Origin: Sphingomonas endophytica
Lineage (GTDB): Bacteria > Pseudomonadota > Alphaproteobacteria > Sphingomonadales > Sphingomonadaceae
Direction: 5' to 3'
DNA length: 64,000 bases
NCBI RefSeq assembly: GCF_014199415.1
Contig: NZ_JACIJN010000011.1
Span: 62,001 to 126,000, forward strand
Of the stretch, positions 1-8,017 are shown piece after piece. The position numbers were made by a program, and so were the translations under genes. How positions within the stretch are numbered: the first letter of the stretch is position 1; each line of letters starts with the position of its first letter. The notes below the pieces were generated by a model. It was not told the DNA's origin, did not search any database, and saw nothing but the letters and a program-made list of their open reading frames with translations.

Positions 1-1
1 C

Positions 2-229
2 GACGCCGCGGCGCAGGCGCAATGGGAAGACGTCAGCGTCAAATGGTTCAACCGGATCAAGGGCTACGGGTTTCTGGTCGCGCTGGCGCGGCCCGGCGAC
101 ATCTTTGTGCATATGGAGACGCTGCGCCGGGCGGGCCTTGCCGAGGTCGAGCCCGAACAGCGGCTGCGCGCGCGGGTGGTGCAGGGGCGCAAGGGGCCAC
201 TCGCGGTCGGCGTCGCGCCGGCCGAATGA
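2..229 (+). CDS. Cold-shock-domain protein, 3' end only
   Basis: The gene enters from the left edge, so its start is missing; 75 residues are visible. They contain a cold-shock domain with an RNP1-like stretch ([13 protein letters not shown]) and an RNP2-like stretch (DIFVHM), the aromatic patches that bind single-stranded nucleic acid. The domain ends close to the stop codon, and acidic/glutamine-rich residues (QAQWED) precede it. This looks like the second domain of the two-domain cold-shock proteins common in Caulobacter and sphingomonads, but the first domain is outside the window. The RNP1 motif carries I and Y in place of the usual canonical residues, as in these second domains. Role by family: RNA chaperone or post-transcriptional regulator in the cytoplasm. 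Confidence 0.85.
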   Translation, partial: DAAAQAQWEDVSVKWFNRIKGYGFLVALARPGDIFVHMETLRRAGLAEVEPEQRLRARVVQGRKGPLAVGVAPAE

Positions 230-288
230 CCCGTCGGTGACGCGGGGCATTGAACGGGCGCGCGACGGCGGGTAAGCGAGGCGCCACG

Positions 289-684
289 ATGGGCATCAAT
301 CTCAACCCCTTCACCTGGTGGAACGGCGCAAGCTGGGGCACCATCCTCTATGGCCTGCGCGGCAAGCGTCAGGTGGGCGAGGATTATCTCGGCAACACCT
401 ATTGGGAGGGCGGCCGCGACACCGCGGGCGAACCGCGCCGCTGGGTGATCTATTCGGGCGCCAACGACGTCAGTCGCGTGCCGCCGGAATGGTTCAGCTG
501 GCTCCACCGTCAGGTGGACGGCGTGCCGACCGAGGTGCTGCCCCCGCCGCGCGCATGGGAGAAGCCTGCGGTGCCGAACATGACCGGCACCGCCTTCGCC
601 TATCGCCCGCAGGGTGCGCTGGAGAAGGGCGGTCACCGCGCCGCCGCGACCGGCGATTACGAGGCGTGGAGCCCCGACGCGTGA
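289..684 (+). CDS. NDUFA12-family NADH:ubiquinone oxidoreductase accessory subunit
   Basis: A 131-residue protein matching the alphaproteobacterial homologue of mitochondrial complex I subunit NDUFA12 (B17.2). The family signature is visible: NPFTWWNGASWGT near the N-terminus, GEDYLGNTYWE and RRWVIY, then a Pro-rich tail. Upstream in-frame codons exist, but MGINLNPFTWW is the usual family start, so ATG at 289 is chosen. The family is a small peripheral subunit of respiratory complex I on the cytoplasmic side of the inner membrane. Its stop codon overlaps the GTG start of the DUF2155 gene (681-684), so the two are probably translationally coupled, an arrangement seen in other alphaproteobacteria. 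Confidence 0.92.
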   Translation: MGINLNPFTWWNGASWGTILYGLRGKRQVGEDYLGNTYWEGGRDTAGEPRRWVIYSGANDVSRVPPEWFSWLHRQVDGVPTEVLPPPRAWEKPAVPNMTGTAFAYRPQGALEKGGHRAAATGDYEAWSPDA

Positions 685-1352
685 AGCGTCCGCTCGCGAT
701 CGGCGGGCTGGTGGTGGTGGTGGCAGCGGGGGCGACCTGGGCGGGGCTGAACCTGCGCTCCGGCCCGCGCACGCCGTCGCCCGAGGCGCCGATCGTGAGC
801 AAGGCGGTCCCCGACACGCTGCCCGACGTCGCCGCGACGCCCGCCGCCGACGAGGTGCGTGACGACGCGCAGGAGGCGCCCGTCGATGCGGGCACCACGC
901 CGATGGCGCAGCGCGTCGCGGTGCTGGGGCTGCTCAACAAGCGCAACGGCGTCAGCCGCGAACTGACGCTCCGCCCCGGGCAGGCGGGGCGGGTCGGCGA
1001 CGTGATCGTGCGGCTGCGCGCCTGCGAGAAGACCGCCCCCTGGGAGCCGGAGCAGCTGACCGGCGCCTTCGTCCAGCTCGACGTGCGTGGGGTCGACGGA
1101 CACTGGCGGCGCGCCTTTTCAGGATGGCTCTACAAGGAGCGCCCCGCGCTCAATGTCGTCCTCCACCCGGTTTATGACGTTTGGCCGAGGAGCTGCACCA
1201 CCACCTTCCCCGGCACGGCGCCATCCGCGCCTGCTGCGCCATCGAGCGCGAGGAAGTCACCGGCCGCCGTGGCCGCGGCGTCCGGCGCGGCGGAGGAGGG
1301 AGCCGCGGACGAGCCGGTCGAGGAAAGCGCCGCGCCCAGCAACTCCATGTAA
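681..1352 (+). CDS. DUF2155 domain-containing protein
   Basis: A 223-residue protein beginning with GTG that overlaps the upstream stop. It has an N-terminal membrane anchor or signal segment (LAIGGLVVVVAAGATWAGL), a Pro/Ala/Asp-rich linker, then the DUF2155 domain at about residues 75-175. That domain holds two conserved cysteines (RACEKTAPWEPE and YDVWPRSC) and the FSGWLYKERPALNVV block. The function of DUF2155 is not established; the anchor suggests an inner-membrane or periplasmic protein. After the domain the frame stays open for about 50 Ala/Ser/Glu-rich residues that lie antisense to the 3' end of aat, a 181-nt convergent coding overlap. The family usually ends close to the second cysteine, so the tail is probably dispensable. 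Confidence 0.88.
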   Translation: MKRPLAIGGLVVVVAAGATWAGLNLRSGPRTPSPEAPIVSKAVPDTLPDVAATPAADEVRDDAQEAPVDAGTTPMAQRVAVLGLLNKRNGVSRELTLRPGQAGRVGDVIVRLRACEKTAPWEPEQLTGAFVQLDVRGVDGHWRRAFSGWLYKERPALNVVLHPVYDVWPRSCTTTFPGTAPSAPAAPSSARKSPAAVAAASGAAEEGAADEPVEESAAPSNSM

Positions 1353-1903
1353 TCGGCGCGGTCGATCTCCTGCGCGCCGAGCGAGGAAAGATGCGTGGTC
1401 ATGAACTGGCAGTCGAGCAGCGAGAACCCGCCGGCGCGCAGCCGCGCGACCAGCGACGCGATCGCGACCTTCGAGGCGTTCGGTGCGCGGCTGACCATGC
1501 TCTCGCCGAAGAAGGCGCGGCCGACCGCCAGCCCGTACAGTCCGCCGACCAGCCGCTCGCCGTCCCAGCATTCCACCGAATGCGCATGTCCCAGCGCGTG
1601 GAGGCGCACGAACGCCTCTTCGATCATCGCGTTGATCCATGTGTCGGGGCGGTCCGCCGCCGATTCGGCGCAGAGCGCGATGATCCGCTCGAACGCCCGG
1701 TCGACCGTCACCCGGAAGCGGTCGGCGGCGATCACGCGGCGCAGCGAGCGCGACAGATGGAAGCCGTCGAGCGGCAGGATCGCGCGGCGGCGCGGCTCCA
1801 CCCAATAAATGCTGGTCGCGTCGCGGCTGTCCGCCATCGGGAATACCCCGACCGAATAGGCGCCGAGCAACAGCCCCGGATCGAGTGTCCCGGTGCCGCT
1901 CAA
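1172..1903 (-). CDS. aat: Leucyl/phenylalanyl-tRNA-protein transferase
   Basis: Aat transfers Leu or Phe from aminoacyl-tRNA to N-terminal Arg/Lys of proteins, marking them for ClpAP in the bacterial N-degron pathway. About 243 residues show the family core: LDPGLLLGAYSVGVFPM at the N-terminus, IYWVEPRRRAILPL, HSVECWDGERLVGGLYG, GRAFFGESMVS, and DCQFMTTHLSSLGA. The likely start is TTG at 1903, overlapping the TGA of the ParA-like gene in a TTGA arrangement; the next in-frame ATG falls within the conserved FPMADS block and is too late. The C-terminal 60 residues are Ala/Ser-rich and overlap the DUF2155 gene on the other strand. In many alphaproteobacteria aat follows accBC; here accBC is about 33 kb away. 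Confidence 0.92.
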   Translation of the reverse strand: MSGTGTLDPGLLLGAYSVGVFPMADSRDATSIYWVEPRRRAILPLDGFHLSRSLRRVIAADRFRVTVDRAFERIIALCAESAADRPDTWINAMIEEAFVRLHALGHAHSVECWDGERLVGGLYGLAVGRAFFGESMVSRAPNASKVAIASLVARLRAGGFSLLDCQFMTTHLSSLGAQEIDRADYMELLGAALSSTGSSAAPSSAAPDAAATAAGDFLALDGAAGADGAVPGKVVVQLLGQTS

Positions 1904-2607
1904 GCCCGCCGCTGCTCGATCGTTCGCCACAAATGCGCGAAGGCGGTAGCGGCGGCGCTGCGTGGCGCGGCGACGCCGGTCGGCAGCCGTTGGGCGGAGG
2001 CATTCTCGACCGCACTTGCCATCGGGATCACCGGCCAGTCGGGGTGGCGCGCAAGCGCCTCGGCATGGAGCGCGCGGCGGCGGTCGACCATGACATGCAC
2101 CGGCAGCATCGGCACCTGTCCGCCGAACTCGCGGTCGAGCGTCGCGAATGCCTGTTGCGAAAAGGCCGAGGGGACGACCGGCACCACCAGCAGGTCGGCG
2201 GCGCGCACCACCTGATCGGCGGTCTCGGTCAGCCCCGGCGGGCAGTCGAGCACCACCGTGTCGTGATCGCCCAGCTCGGCAACCAGTTTGCGCAGCCGGC
2301 GCTTCTTGTCGAGCTCGCGCAGTTGATGGTTGAGGTCGCGCAGCGAGGCGTCGGCGGGGAGCAGGTCGAGCCGGTCGAAGGCGGTCCTGGAGATCAGCTT
2401 GGCGGGGGCGACGCCCTTGCCGAACAGCGCCCCGGCGCGGTCGTGCGCGCGCCCGTCGCCAAGCGCCCAGGTCGCGGAGCCCTGCGGGTCGAGGTCCCAC
2501 AGCAACGTGCGGCGCGCGGAGAGCGTCGCCGCGCACCAGGCGAGATTGATCGCCAGCGTCGTTTTACCGACACCGCCCTTCACGCTGTAGATCGCCACCG
2601 TCGTCAT
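1900..2607 (-). CDS. ParA-family ATPase
   Basis: A 235-residue P-loop ATPase with the deviant Walker A motif of the ParA/MinD/Soj family (VKGGVGKTT at about residues 8-16), DLDPQGS (A') and VVLDCPPG (Walker B). The start MTTVAIYSVKGG at 2607 is the family norm; an in-frame extension to 2679 adds 24 low-complexity residues and is rejected. The C-terminal half (HVMVDRRRALHAEAL) is less typical than chromosomal ParA, and no parB or parS site is visible nearby, so this is an orphan member rather than the chromosome-segregation ParA. Related orphan proteins partition diverse cargos. Its stop overlaps the TTG start of aat, which suggests coupled translation. Confidence 0.85.
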   Translation of the reverse strand: MTTVAIYSVKGGVGKTTLAINLAWCAATLSARRTLLWDLDPQGSATWALGDGRAHDRAGALFGKGVAPAKLISRTAFDRLDLLPADASLRDLNHQLRELDKKRRLRKLVAELGDHDTVVLDCPPGLTETADQVVRAADLLVVPVVPSAFSQQAFATLDREFGGQVPMLPVHVMVDRRRALHAEALARHPDWPVIPMASAVENASAQRLPTGVAAPRSAAATAFAHLWRTIEQRRA

Positions 2608-2689
2608 GCGCGCGACGCTACGGTCCGGCCGGACGCAGGGCAAGGAAGATGATGTAGATTGGTGCGTGTCCCGCGCCATCGCGGGTCAG

Positions 2690-2707
2690 GTGACCAAAGG
2701 CGGTCAC
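2690..2707. other. Perfect 6-bp inverted repeat upstream of the ParA-like gene
   Basis: GTGACC, six bases (aaaggc), then GGTCAC. It lies about 83 bases upstream of the ParA-like start codon and could be an operator or a short hairpin. No regulator is identified. The rest of 2608-2867 holds no gene apart from the repeat at 2747-2826. Confidence 0.3.
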
Positions 2708-2746
2708 ACGAGTCGCCCGGCGACCGTAACGCCGATCGAATGATAC

Positions 2747-2826
2747 CGGTCATCCCGGACTTGATCCGGGATCCCACTGTAGATGCGGCGGGGAAGAAGC
2801 TTGGTCCCGGATCAAGTCCGGGACGG
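2747..2826. repeat. Intergenic palindromic repeat, family C copy 1
   Basis: Two inverted half-elements: left CATCCCGGACTTGATCCGGG, right CCCGGATCAAGTCCGGGACG, about 30 bases apart. Each half can form its own hairpin (TCCCGGA/TCCGGGA). Further full copies are at 28928-29013, 38127-38210 and 47714-47800; half copies at 34126-34162 and 54771-54805. Confidence 0.9.
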
Positions 2827-2867
2827 CAGAAAAACGGCAGGCCGATCGCAGCCTGCCGATCGGAACC

Positions 2868-3254
2868 TTACGAGTGGCAGACCAGCTCGGGCTTGCCCGG
2901 ACGCGTCAGCTTCACTTCGCTGGTGTTGCCGGTCAGCTTCCAGCCGCCCTCGGCGGTCAGCGGATCGCCGGCCTTTTCGGCCTTCAGCGTGGTGGCGGCG
3001 CCGCCCTTTTCGGTGCGGACCACGGCCTGCTTGTCACCGTCGAAGAAGGTGACATAGGCGAGGCTCTGGTCCTTGCAGCGCATGGTCTTGTCGGCCTTGA
3101 TCGCGGGCGGCAGCTCGATCGGCGCGGCATTGGCGAGCGTCGAGGCCATCGGATCGGGGTTGCTGTCCAGCACCTGCGGCGAGGACGGTTCGGAGTTGCA
3201 GGCCGACAGCGCCAGCAGAGCGGCGGCCAGCGAGAGGGGGAGGAGCTTCTGCAT
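2868..3254 (-). CDS. Small lipoprotein of unknown function
   Basis: A 128-residue protein with a lipoprotein signal peptide (MQKLLPLSLAAALLALSAC; lipobox LSAC, lipidated Cys19). The mature part has two cysteines, in MRCKDQ and LVCHS, which could form a disulfide, around a beta-rich core (YVTFFDGDKQAVVRTEK). The cysteine spacing and the core faintly resemble the MliC family of membrane-bound lysozyme inhibitors, but the diagnostic residues cannot be confirmed by eye, so no function is assigned. The gene is monocistronic. Downstream lies a family C palindromic repeat that may act as terminator. Confidence 0.75.
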   Translation of the reverse strand: MQKLLPLSLAAALLALSACNSEPSSPQVLDSNPDPMASTLANAAPIELPPAIKADKTMRCKDQSLAYVTFFDGDKQAVVRTEKGGAATTLKAEKAGDPLTAEGGWKLTGNTSEVKLTRPGKPELVCHS

Positions 3255-3325
3255 AATATGTGCCGCTTCGCCGATGCTTTTTAGTCCGTCAAGTCACGGT
3301 TTGTTGCGGTGCATCAGAATCTGGG

Positions 3326-4609
3326 TCATTCGTGAAATTCGTCCATGTCCGGAATACGCCCGAACGCAATCTTCGTGCCGACCCGGTCGAGCCGACCGCC
3401 ATGCATCGCGCCGACCGACACCGCATGACGCCCGAATCGTTCGTTGATGCGATCCATCGCGCGGCTTAGCGCCAGCCCGCGCGTTTCGCGCGCCAGCGGA
3501 TCGTCGGCGGGAAGATGCGCGAACAGCGAATGCTGCTCGGCGGTGACCGGCTCGATCTCGGCCAGCGTCACCCCGATCATCCGGCAACCGCTGCGATGCA
3601 CCACTTCCTGCGCGCGCAACCGCGGCAGCAATGTGTCGAGCGCCGCCAGCACCGCGAAACTGTCCTGCGTCGCCGGCAGCTTTGCGGAGGTGCGCCACAC
3701 GCTCTTGTCATCCTCGAAGCGGGCATGGAGCACCAGCAGCCGCGCGCGATACGCCTTGCGGCGCAGCCGGCTCGCCGCCTTGAGCGCCAGCCGCCGCGCG
3801 GTCAGCCGCACCGCGCCATAGCCGCGCTTGCCCGGCGACAGGACGTGGCTGTGTCCGATCGTGCGGCTTTGCGTCGCCTTCTCGGCGAGATCGACGCCGT
3901 GGAGCAGATACCAGAGCCGGTCGCCGTTGGTGCCGCCCCAGGCATGGCCGGCGTCGCGTGGGCGGCGCGCGAGCAATTGCTCGATGTCGTTGACGCCGTC
4001 GCGGGCCAGCCGCCGCTCCATCTTGGCGCCGATCCCGCTGATGTCGCGCAGCGACAGGCGGTAGAGTGCATGCGGCAGATCGGCGGCCTCGAACACCACC
4101 AGCCCGTCGGGCTTCTGCAGGTCGGAGGCGAGCTTGGCGAGCAGCCGGTTGGGCGCGATCCCGACCGATGAGGTCAGGCACGCGCCGACCTTTTCGCGGA
4201 TGCCGCGCTTGATCCGCACCGCCAGCGCCTCGGCGTGCGCGCGGTCGTTCTCGTTATCGAGCAGCCGGCACGCGACCTCGTCGATCGAGCAGACCCTGGT
4301 GACCGGAATATGTCGCTCGATCTCGGCGACGATCGCATGGTGGAATTCGACATAGCGTTCGTGCCGCGCCGGGGTGACGACCAGTTCGCGGCAACGCTGC
4401 TTCGCTTCCCACACCGGCGTTCCGGTCGAGATGCCGTAGCGCTTCGCCTCGACCGAGGCGGCGATCGCGACCGTCGTGTCGGCGCCGACCGGCGCGACGA
4501 TCACCGGCCGCCCGCGCAGGCTGGGCTGCAATTGCTGCTCGACGCTCGCGAAATAGCTGTTCAGGTCGAGGAACAGCCAGCGCAGCGGGCGGGGCGGCAG
4601 GTCGGGCAT
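3326..4609 (-). CDS. Y-family (DinB/UmuC-like) DNA polymerase
   Basis: A 427-residue translesion polymerase of the impB/mucB/samB (Y) family. The catalytic palm is recognisable from FLDLNSYFASVEQ (first metal-binding Asp near residue 15) and CSIDEVACRL (second Asp-Glu pair). A helix-hairpin-helix element follows (LRDISGIGAKMERRL), then a little-finger region. The active site reads DLNSYF rather than the DMDAFF of DinB, so it belongs to a divergent sphingomonad branch rather than canonical Pol IV; no dinB symbol is given. The start MPDLPPRPLRW at 4609 is preferred, though ATG at 4654 would add 15 residues; neither has a good ribosome-binding site. The frame stays open far upstream, antisense to the cysteine synthase gene, which is not coding. 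Confidence 0.88.
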   Translation of the reverse strand: MPDLPPRPLRWLFLDLNSYFASVEQQLQPSLRGRPVIVAPVGADTTVAIAASVEAKRYGISTGTPVWEAKQRCRELVVTPARHERYVEFHHAIVAEIERHIPVTRVCSIDEVACRLLDNENDRAHAEALAVRIKRGIREKVGACLTSSVGIAPNRLLAKLASDLQKPDGLVVFEAADLPHALYRLSLRDISGIGAKMERRLARDGVNDIEQLLARRPRDAGHAWGGTNGDRLWYLLHGVDLAEKATQSRTIGHSHVLSPGKRGYGAVRLTARRLALKAASRLRRKAYRARLLVLHARFEDDKSVWRTSAKLPATQDSFAVLAALDTLLPRLRAQEVVHRSGCRMIGVTLAEIEPVTAEQHSLFAHLPADDPLARETRGLALSRAMDRINERFGRHAVSVGAMHGGRLDRVGTKIAFGRIPDMDEFHE

Positions 4610-4756
4610 GGGCGGCTCGGGGGCGACTCGGCTGCGAAAACGAAACGGGAACATGGCAGCTTTGCCGCGGCTTGGCGAGCGCGATGAAGGCGGGAGTGGG
4701 GGACGGATAGTTTCAATCGCTTGCGCATCGGCGGACGCGCCCGCATCTACGCCGCC

Positions 4757-5758
4757 ATGCATACCACCACCGATACGCTGGCCCTGATCGGCAATACGCC
4801 GCTCGTCCGCCTGAAGGGACCGAGCGAGGCCACCGGCTGCGACATCTTCGGCAAGTGCGAGTTCGCCAATCCGGGCGCGAGCGTGAAGGACCGCGCCGCG
4901 CTGTTCATCGTCAACGATGCCGAGGAGCGCGGCGTGCTGGCGCCCGGCGGGACGATCGTCGAGGGCACCGCGGGCAATACCGGGATCGGGCTGGCGCTGG
5001 TCGCCAACGCCAAGGGCTATCGCACGATCATCGTGATGCCCGACACCCAATCCAAGGAGAAGATGGACACGCTGCGCGCGCTCGGCGCGGAGCTGGTGAC
5101 GGTGCCCGCCGCGCCTTATGCGTCGTCGGCGCATTTCGTCCATACCTCGCGGCGGATCGCGGAGGAGACGCCGGGCGCGATCTGGGCGAACCAGTTCGAC
5201 AATATCGCCAACCGGCGCGCGCATATCGTCGGCACTGCCGAGGAGATCTGGACGCAGATGGACGGGCGGATCGACGGGTTCACCTGCGCGGTCGGCACCG
5301 GCGGCACCTTCGCGGGCGTCGGGCTGGGCCTCAAGGCGCACGACCCCGACGTGTGCATCGCGCTCAGCGACCCGCATGGCGCGGCGCTCTACGAATATTA
5401 TGCGTGCGGCGAGCTGCGCGCCGAGGGCTCGTCGGTCGCCGAGGGGATCGGGCAGGGGCGGATCACCGCCAATCTCGACGGCGCGCCGGTCGACGCGCAA
5501 TTTCGCATCGCCGATCAGGAAGGGCTCGACTGGACCGACCGTTTGCTGCGCGAGGAAGGGCTGTGCCTCGGCCTGTCGTCGGGGATCAACGTCGCGGGCG
5601 CGGTGCGGCTCGCGCGGCAGCTCGGGCCGGGGAAGCGGATCGCGACGATCCTGTGCGACACCGGCTTCCGGTATCTCTCGACGCTCTACGATCCGGCGTG
5701 GCTCGCGGCGAAGGGGCTGGTGCGCGGCTCCGTGCACGATCGGCCGTTAACGAATTGA
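4757..5758 (+). CDS. Cysteine synthase-family PLP enzyme
   Basis: A 333-residue fold-type II PLP enzyme that most resembles O-acetylserine (thiol)-lyase, which makes cysteine from O-acetylserine and sulfide. The PLP lysine is in NPGASVKDRAA (K44), the substrate loop is GTAGNTGIG, and the phosphate-binding glycines are VGTGGTFAG. IGNTPLVRL near the start is typical. The loop reads EGTAGNTG instead of the EPTSGNTG of CysK, so a related beta-synthase substrate cannot be excluded. ATG at 4757 is chosen because upstream residues are low complexity. It is divergent from the polymerase gene with about 150 bases between. Confidence 0.85.
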   Translation: MHTTTDTLALIGNTPLVRLKGPSEATGCDIFGKCEFANPGASVKDRAALFIVNDAEERGVLAPGGTIVEGTAGNTGIGLALVANAKGYRTIIVMPDTQSKEKMDTLRALGAELVTVPAAPYASSAHFVHTSRRIAEETPGAIWANQFDNIANRRAHIVGTAEEIWTQMDGRIDGFTCAVGTGGTFAGVGLGLKAHDPDVCIALSDPHGAALYEYYACGELRAEGSSVAEGIGQGRITANLDGAPVDAQFRIADQEGLDWTDRLLREEGLCLGLSSGINVAGAVRLARQLGPGKRIATILCDTGFRYLSTLYDPAWLAAKGLVRGSVHDRPLTN

Positions 5759-5797
5759 TCGACACACGCGCGACGATCGGTTAGAAATGCGCGACCG

Positions 5798-6139
5798 ATG
5801 AAGGCTCCTCTCAAAGACAAGGCCGCCGTCGAACGGCAACAGGCGGAACAGACCCGGCAGCGCGTGCGCGTCGGAATGATCGGCCTTGCCGCGGTCGTGC
5901 TGTTGATCGGGCTGGCGAGCGCGATCTTTTCTTCGGTCAATCAGCAACAACCCGTGAATGTCACCGGTGCCGCGCAACCGGAACTGGTCGCCAACATGAG
6001 CGCGCCGTCCTCTGCCCCAACGGCTGCGCCGACCAACGAACCGCTTGCTGAAATGGGCGTGACCCCCGGCGCCGCCCCCACGCCTGCCGAGCCGCAGCCG
6101 CAGCCTTCTCCCGACACACCGACCAACGGCATGTTGTGA
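5798..6139 (+). CDS. Small single-span membrane protein, unknown function
   Basis: A 113-residue protein with a charged N-terminus rich in Lys, Arg, Gln and Glu (KDKAAVERQQAEQTRQRVR), one transmembrane helix (MIGLAAVVLLIGLASAIF, about residues 27-44), and a Pro/Ala/Thr-rich extracytoplasmic tail ending PTNGML. By the positive-inside rule the N-terminus is cytoplasmic. I recognise no family; similar small proteins occur in sphingomonads. It lies 39 bases after the cysteine synthase gene and may be co-transcribed with it. A GC-rich hairpin follows the stop. Confidence 0.65.
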   Translation: MKAPLKDKAAVERQQAEQTRQRVRVGMIGLAAVVLLIGLASAIFSSVNQQQPVNVTGAAQPELVANMSAPSSAPTAAPTNEPLAEMGVTPGAAPTPAEPQPQPSPDTPTNGML

Positions 6140-6573
6140 TCGCCGCGCCGCGGTGCAGGTCCGCGGCGGTTCGACGTGCGGTGCGTCGCCGATCGATTCG
6201 GGCGCACGGCGGTTTTCCTCCAAATGTCGTGAGCGCGCGGGCCGGTTTTGCCGTCCTGCCGGTGCATGCGAGTCGTCGGGGAAATCCGGGGATGGCGTGG
6301 TCAGACACGGAAAATTGGGAGGATCGAGCGGCATTCGGCGGCAAATCGGTTCTACGCGCGCAAGTGCCACCGCGGATTCCAGCGGGATTCAAGGCGCCAA
6401 GCGGCTGATCCCCTGATTTCCCCGAATTTCCCTTCTCTTCCCGGCGTGACCCTGATACGTAAGCGCTACGACATTGGGGGCAGAACCACTGTTGTTTGCT
6501 GACGGCAACGTCGGCGCGCGGCGAGGGCTGCGCGTCGGGCAGGGTGGTTGTGCGCTCCGGGTGCGAGGTGGGC
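6140..6573. other. Non-coding leader and promoter region of the dcw cluster
   Basis: 434 bases without a convincing gene. It contains the hairpin at 6146-6168 and three GANTC sites (GATTC at 6195-6199, 6375-6379 and 6386-6390). GANTC is the methylation target of CcrM in alphaproteobacteria. The part around 6415-6500 is lower in GC and is the likely promoter region for mraZ. I could not find the evenly spaced TGGGN direct repeats known as MraZ operators elsewhere. Confidence 0.5.
6146..6168 (+). terminator. Possible terminator hairpin
   Basis: A perfect 8-bp GC stem (CGCCGCGG with CCGCGGCG) and a 7-base loop, beginning seven bases after the stop at 6139. No T tract follows, so it may only stabilise the 3' end. 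Confidence 0.4.
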
Positions 6574-7077
6574 GTGATCGACAGGGTGGACTATCAGGGA
6601 AAGGGGCTCGGTCTTGTCGATGACAAGGGCCGGGTCGCGATTCCGAACACCCTGCGCGCGACGCTGGCCAAGAACGCCCCGCGCGAGGACGGCAAGGACG
6701 GCGGCACCGTCATCATCGCCCCGCATCCCGAACATCGCTGCCTGATCGCCTATGATCCCGGCTTCGTGCCGTTCTGGAAGGCGAAGCTGGAGGCGCTGGA
6801 TGCCGCGCAATTCGCGACCAGCGGGCGCACCGATTATAACATCCTCGACCGCGCCGGCGGGGCCGAGCCGCTGCCGTTCGACGGCTCGGGCCGCTTCATC
6901 ATGCCGTCCTTCGAGCGTCGCTACGCGCGCATCCAGGGCGCGGCGGTGTTCCTTGGCGCGTTCAACTGGATCACGATCTGGGCGCCGAACGTCCTGATCG
7001 AGACGCCGGGGATCGATCCCTTTCTCAAGGAGTATGTGGAATTCGCCTGCGAGGACAAGGGGATACCCCTGTCATGA
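6574..7077 (+). CDS. mraZ: Transcriptional regulator MraZ
   Basis: First gene of the dcw cluster. MraZ is a DNA-binding protein of the AbrB/SpoVT fold that represses its own operon. About 167 residues show two MraZ repeats: [15 protein letters not shown] at the start and [15 protein letters not shown] in the second half, each with the DxKGR-type motif, although the second reads DGSGR. The start is uncertain because in-frame GTG codons occur at 6544, 6550, 6568, 6574 and 6586. GTG 6574 follows a GAGGTGG stretch and puts the first motif at the usual distance; a TTG at 6496 would add an unlikely tail. The stop overlaps the rsmH start (ATGA). Confidence 0.88.
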   Translation: MIDRVDYQGKGLGLVDDKGRVAIPNTLRATLAKNAPREDGKDGGTVIIAPHPEHRCLIAYDPGFVPFWKAKLEALDAAQFATSGRTDYNILDRAGGAEPLPFDGSGRFIMPSFERRYARIQGAAVFLGAFNWITIWAPNVLIETPGIDPFLKEYVEFACEDKGIPLS

Positions 7078-8015
7078 GCAGCGCCGCCGCCCCGCACGTC
7101 CCCGTCCTGCTCGACGAAGTCGTCGCCGCGCTCGCCCCTGCCCCCGGCGAGCGCCATGTCGATGCGACCTTCGGTGCCGGCGGCTACACCCGCGCGATCC
7201 TTGCGGCCGGCGCGGCGGTGATCGCGTTCGATCGCGATCCGGACGCGATCGCCAACGGCCGCGCGCTGGAGGAAGAGGCGGCGCTGACGCTCGTCCCCGC
7301 CACCTTCTCGGCGCTCGAAGCGGAGCTGGCGGCGCGCGACGCGGTGCCGGTCGACGGCGTGACGATGGACATCGGCGTGTCGTCGATGCAGCTCGATCAG
7401 GCCGAGCGCGGCTTCTCGTTCCAGGCGGACGGCCCGCTCGACATGCGGATGAGTCAGGAAGGCCTGTCCGCCGCCGACTTCCTCAACGAGGCCGAGGAAG
7501 AGGCGATCGCCGACGTGCTGTATCGCTATGGCGAGGAACCGAAGTCGCGGCGGATCGCACGGGCGGTGGTCGCGGCGCGCCCGCTCACCACGACCGCGCA
7601 GTTCGCCAATGTGGTGCGCAAGGCGCTCGGCCATCGCCCGCACGACAAGAAGGACCCGGCGACCCGCGCGTTTCAGGCGGTGCGCATTCACATCAACGGC
7701 GAGCTGGACGAGCTGACGCAAGGGCTGGAGGCGGCCGAGCGCGTGCTGAAGCCCGGCGGGCGGCTGGCGATCGTCACCTTCCACTCGCTGGAGGATCGCA
7801 TCGTCAAGCGCTTCCTGCGCGACCGCTCGGGCGCGGCACCCGGCGGCTCGCGGCATCTGCCGGTCAGCGCGCCCGTGCGCGAACCGACCTTCGAGATCAC
7901 CGCCCGCGCGATCCGCGCGGGCGAAGCGGAGCTGGCCGCCAATCCGCGCGCCCGCTCCGCCACACTTCGCACCGCCCGGCGTACCGGGGCGGCCCCTTGG
8001 CGTTTGGAGGCGTAA
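7074..8015 (+). CDS. rsmH: 16S rRNA (cytosine(1402)-N4)-methyltransferase
   Basis: RsmH (MraW) methylates C1402 of 16S rRNA in the decoding centre using SAM. The 313 residues begin [13 protein letters not shown], with the SAM-binding loop [14 protein letters not shown], the acidic FDRDPDAI strand end, [18 protein letters not shown], and the C-terminal [15 protein letters not shown]. Length is normal for the family. Second gene of the dcw operon, with a 4-base overlap with mraZ; ftsL follows after two bases. Confidence 0.97.
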   Translation: MSSAAAPHVPVLLDEVVAALAPAPGERHVDATFGAGGYTRAILAAGAAVIAFDRDPDAIANGRALEEEAALTLVPATFSALEAELAARDAVPVDGVTMDIGVSSMQLDQAERGFSFQADGPLDMRMSQEGLSAADFLNEAEEEAIADVLYRYGEEPKSRRIARAVVAARPLTTTAQFANVVRKALGHRPHDKKDPATRAFQAVRIHINGELDELTQGLEAAERVLKPGGRLAIVTFHSLEDRIVKRFLRDRSGAAPGGSRHLPVSAPVREPTFEITARAIRAGEAELAANPRARSATLRTARRTGAAPWRLEA

Positions 8016-8017
8016 CG

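Noticed and set aside
1904..2536. Frame joining aat to an upstream region opposite in phase to the ParA gene
   Set aside because: It is a shadow of the ParA-like gene; the conserved Aat N-terminus begins at about 1903.
4610..5737. Long minus-strand frame extending the Y-family polymerase to about 800 residues, antisense to the cysteine synthase gene
   Set aside because: The extension has Arg/His/Asp-rich composition typical of antisense GC-rich DNA and shows no domain; the real start is at the conserved MPDLPPRPLRW.
6541..6600. MraZ operator repeats upstream of mraZ
   Set aside because: Several GGTGG stretches occur, but they are not evenly spaced as known MraZ boxes are.
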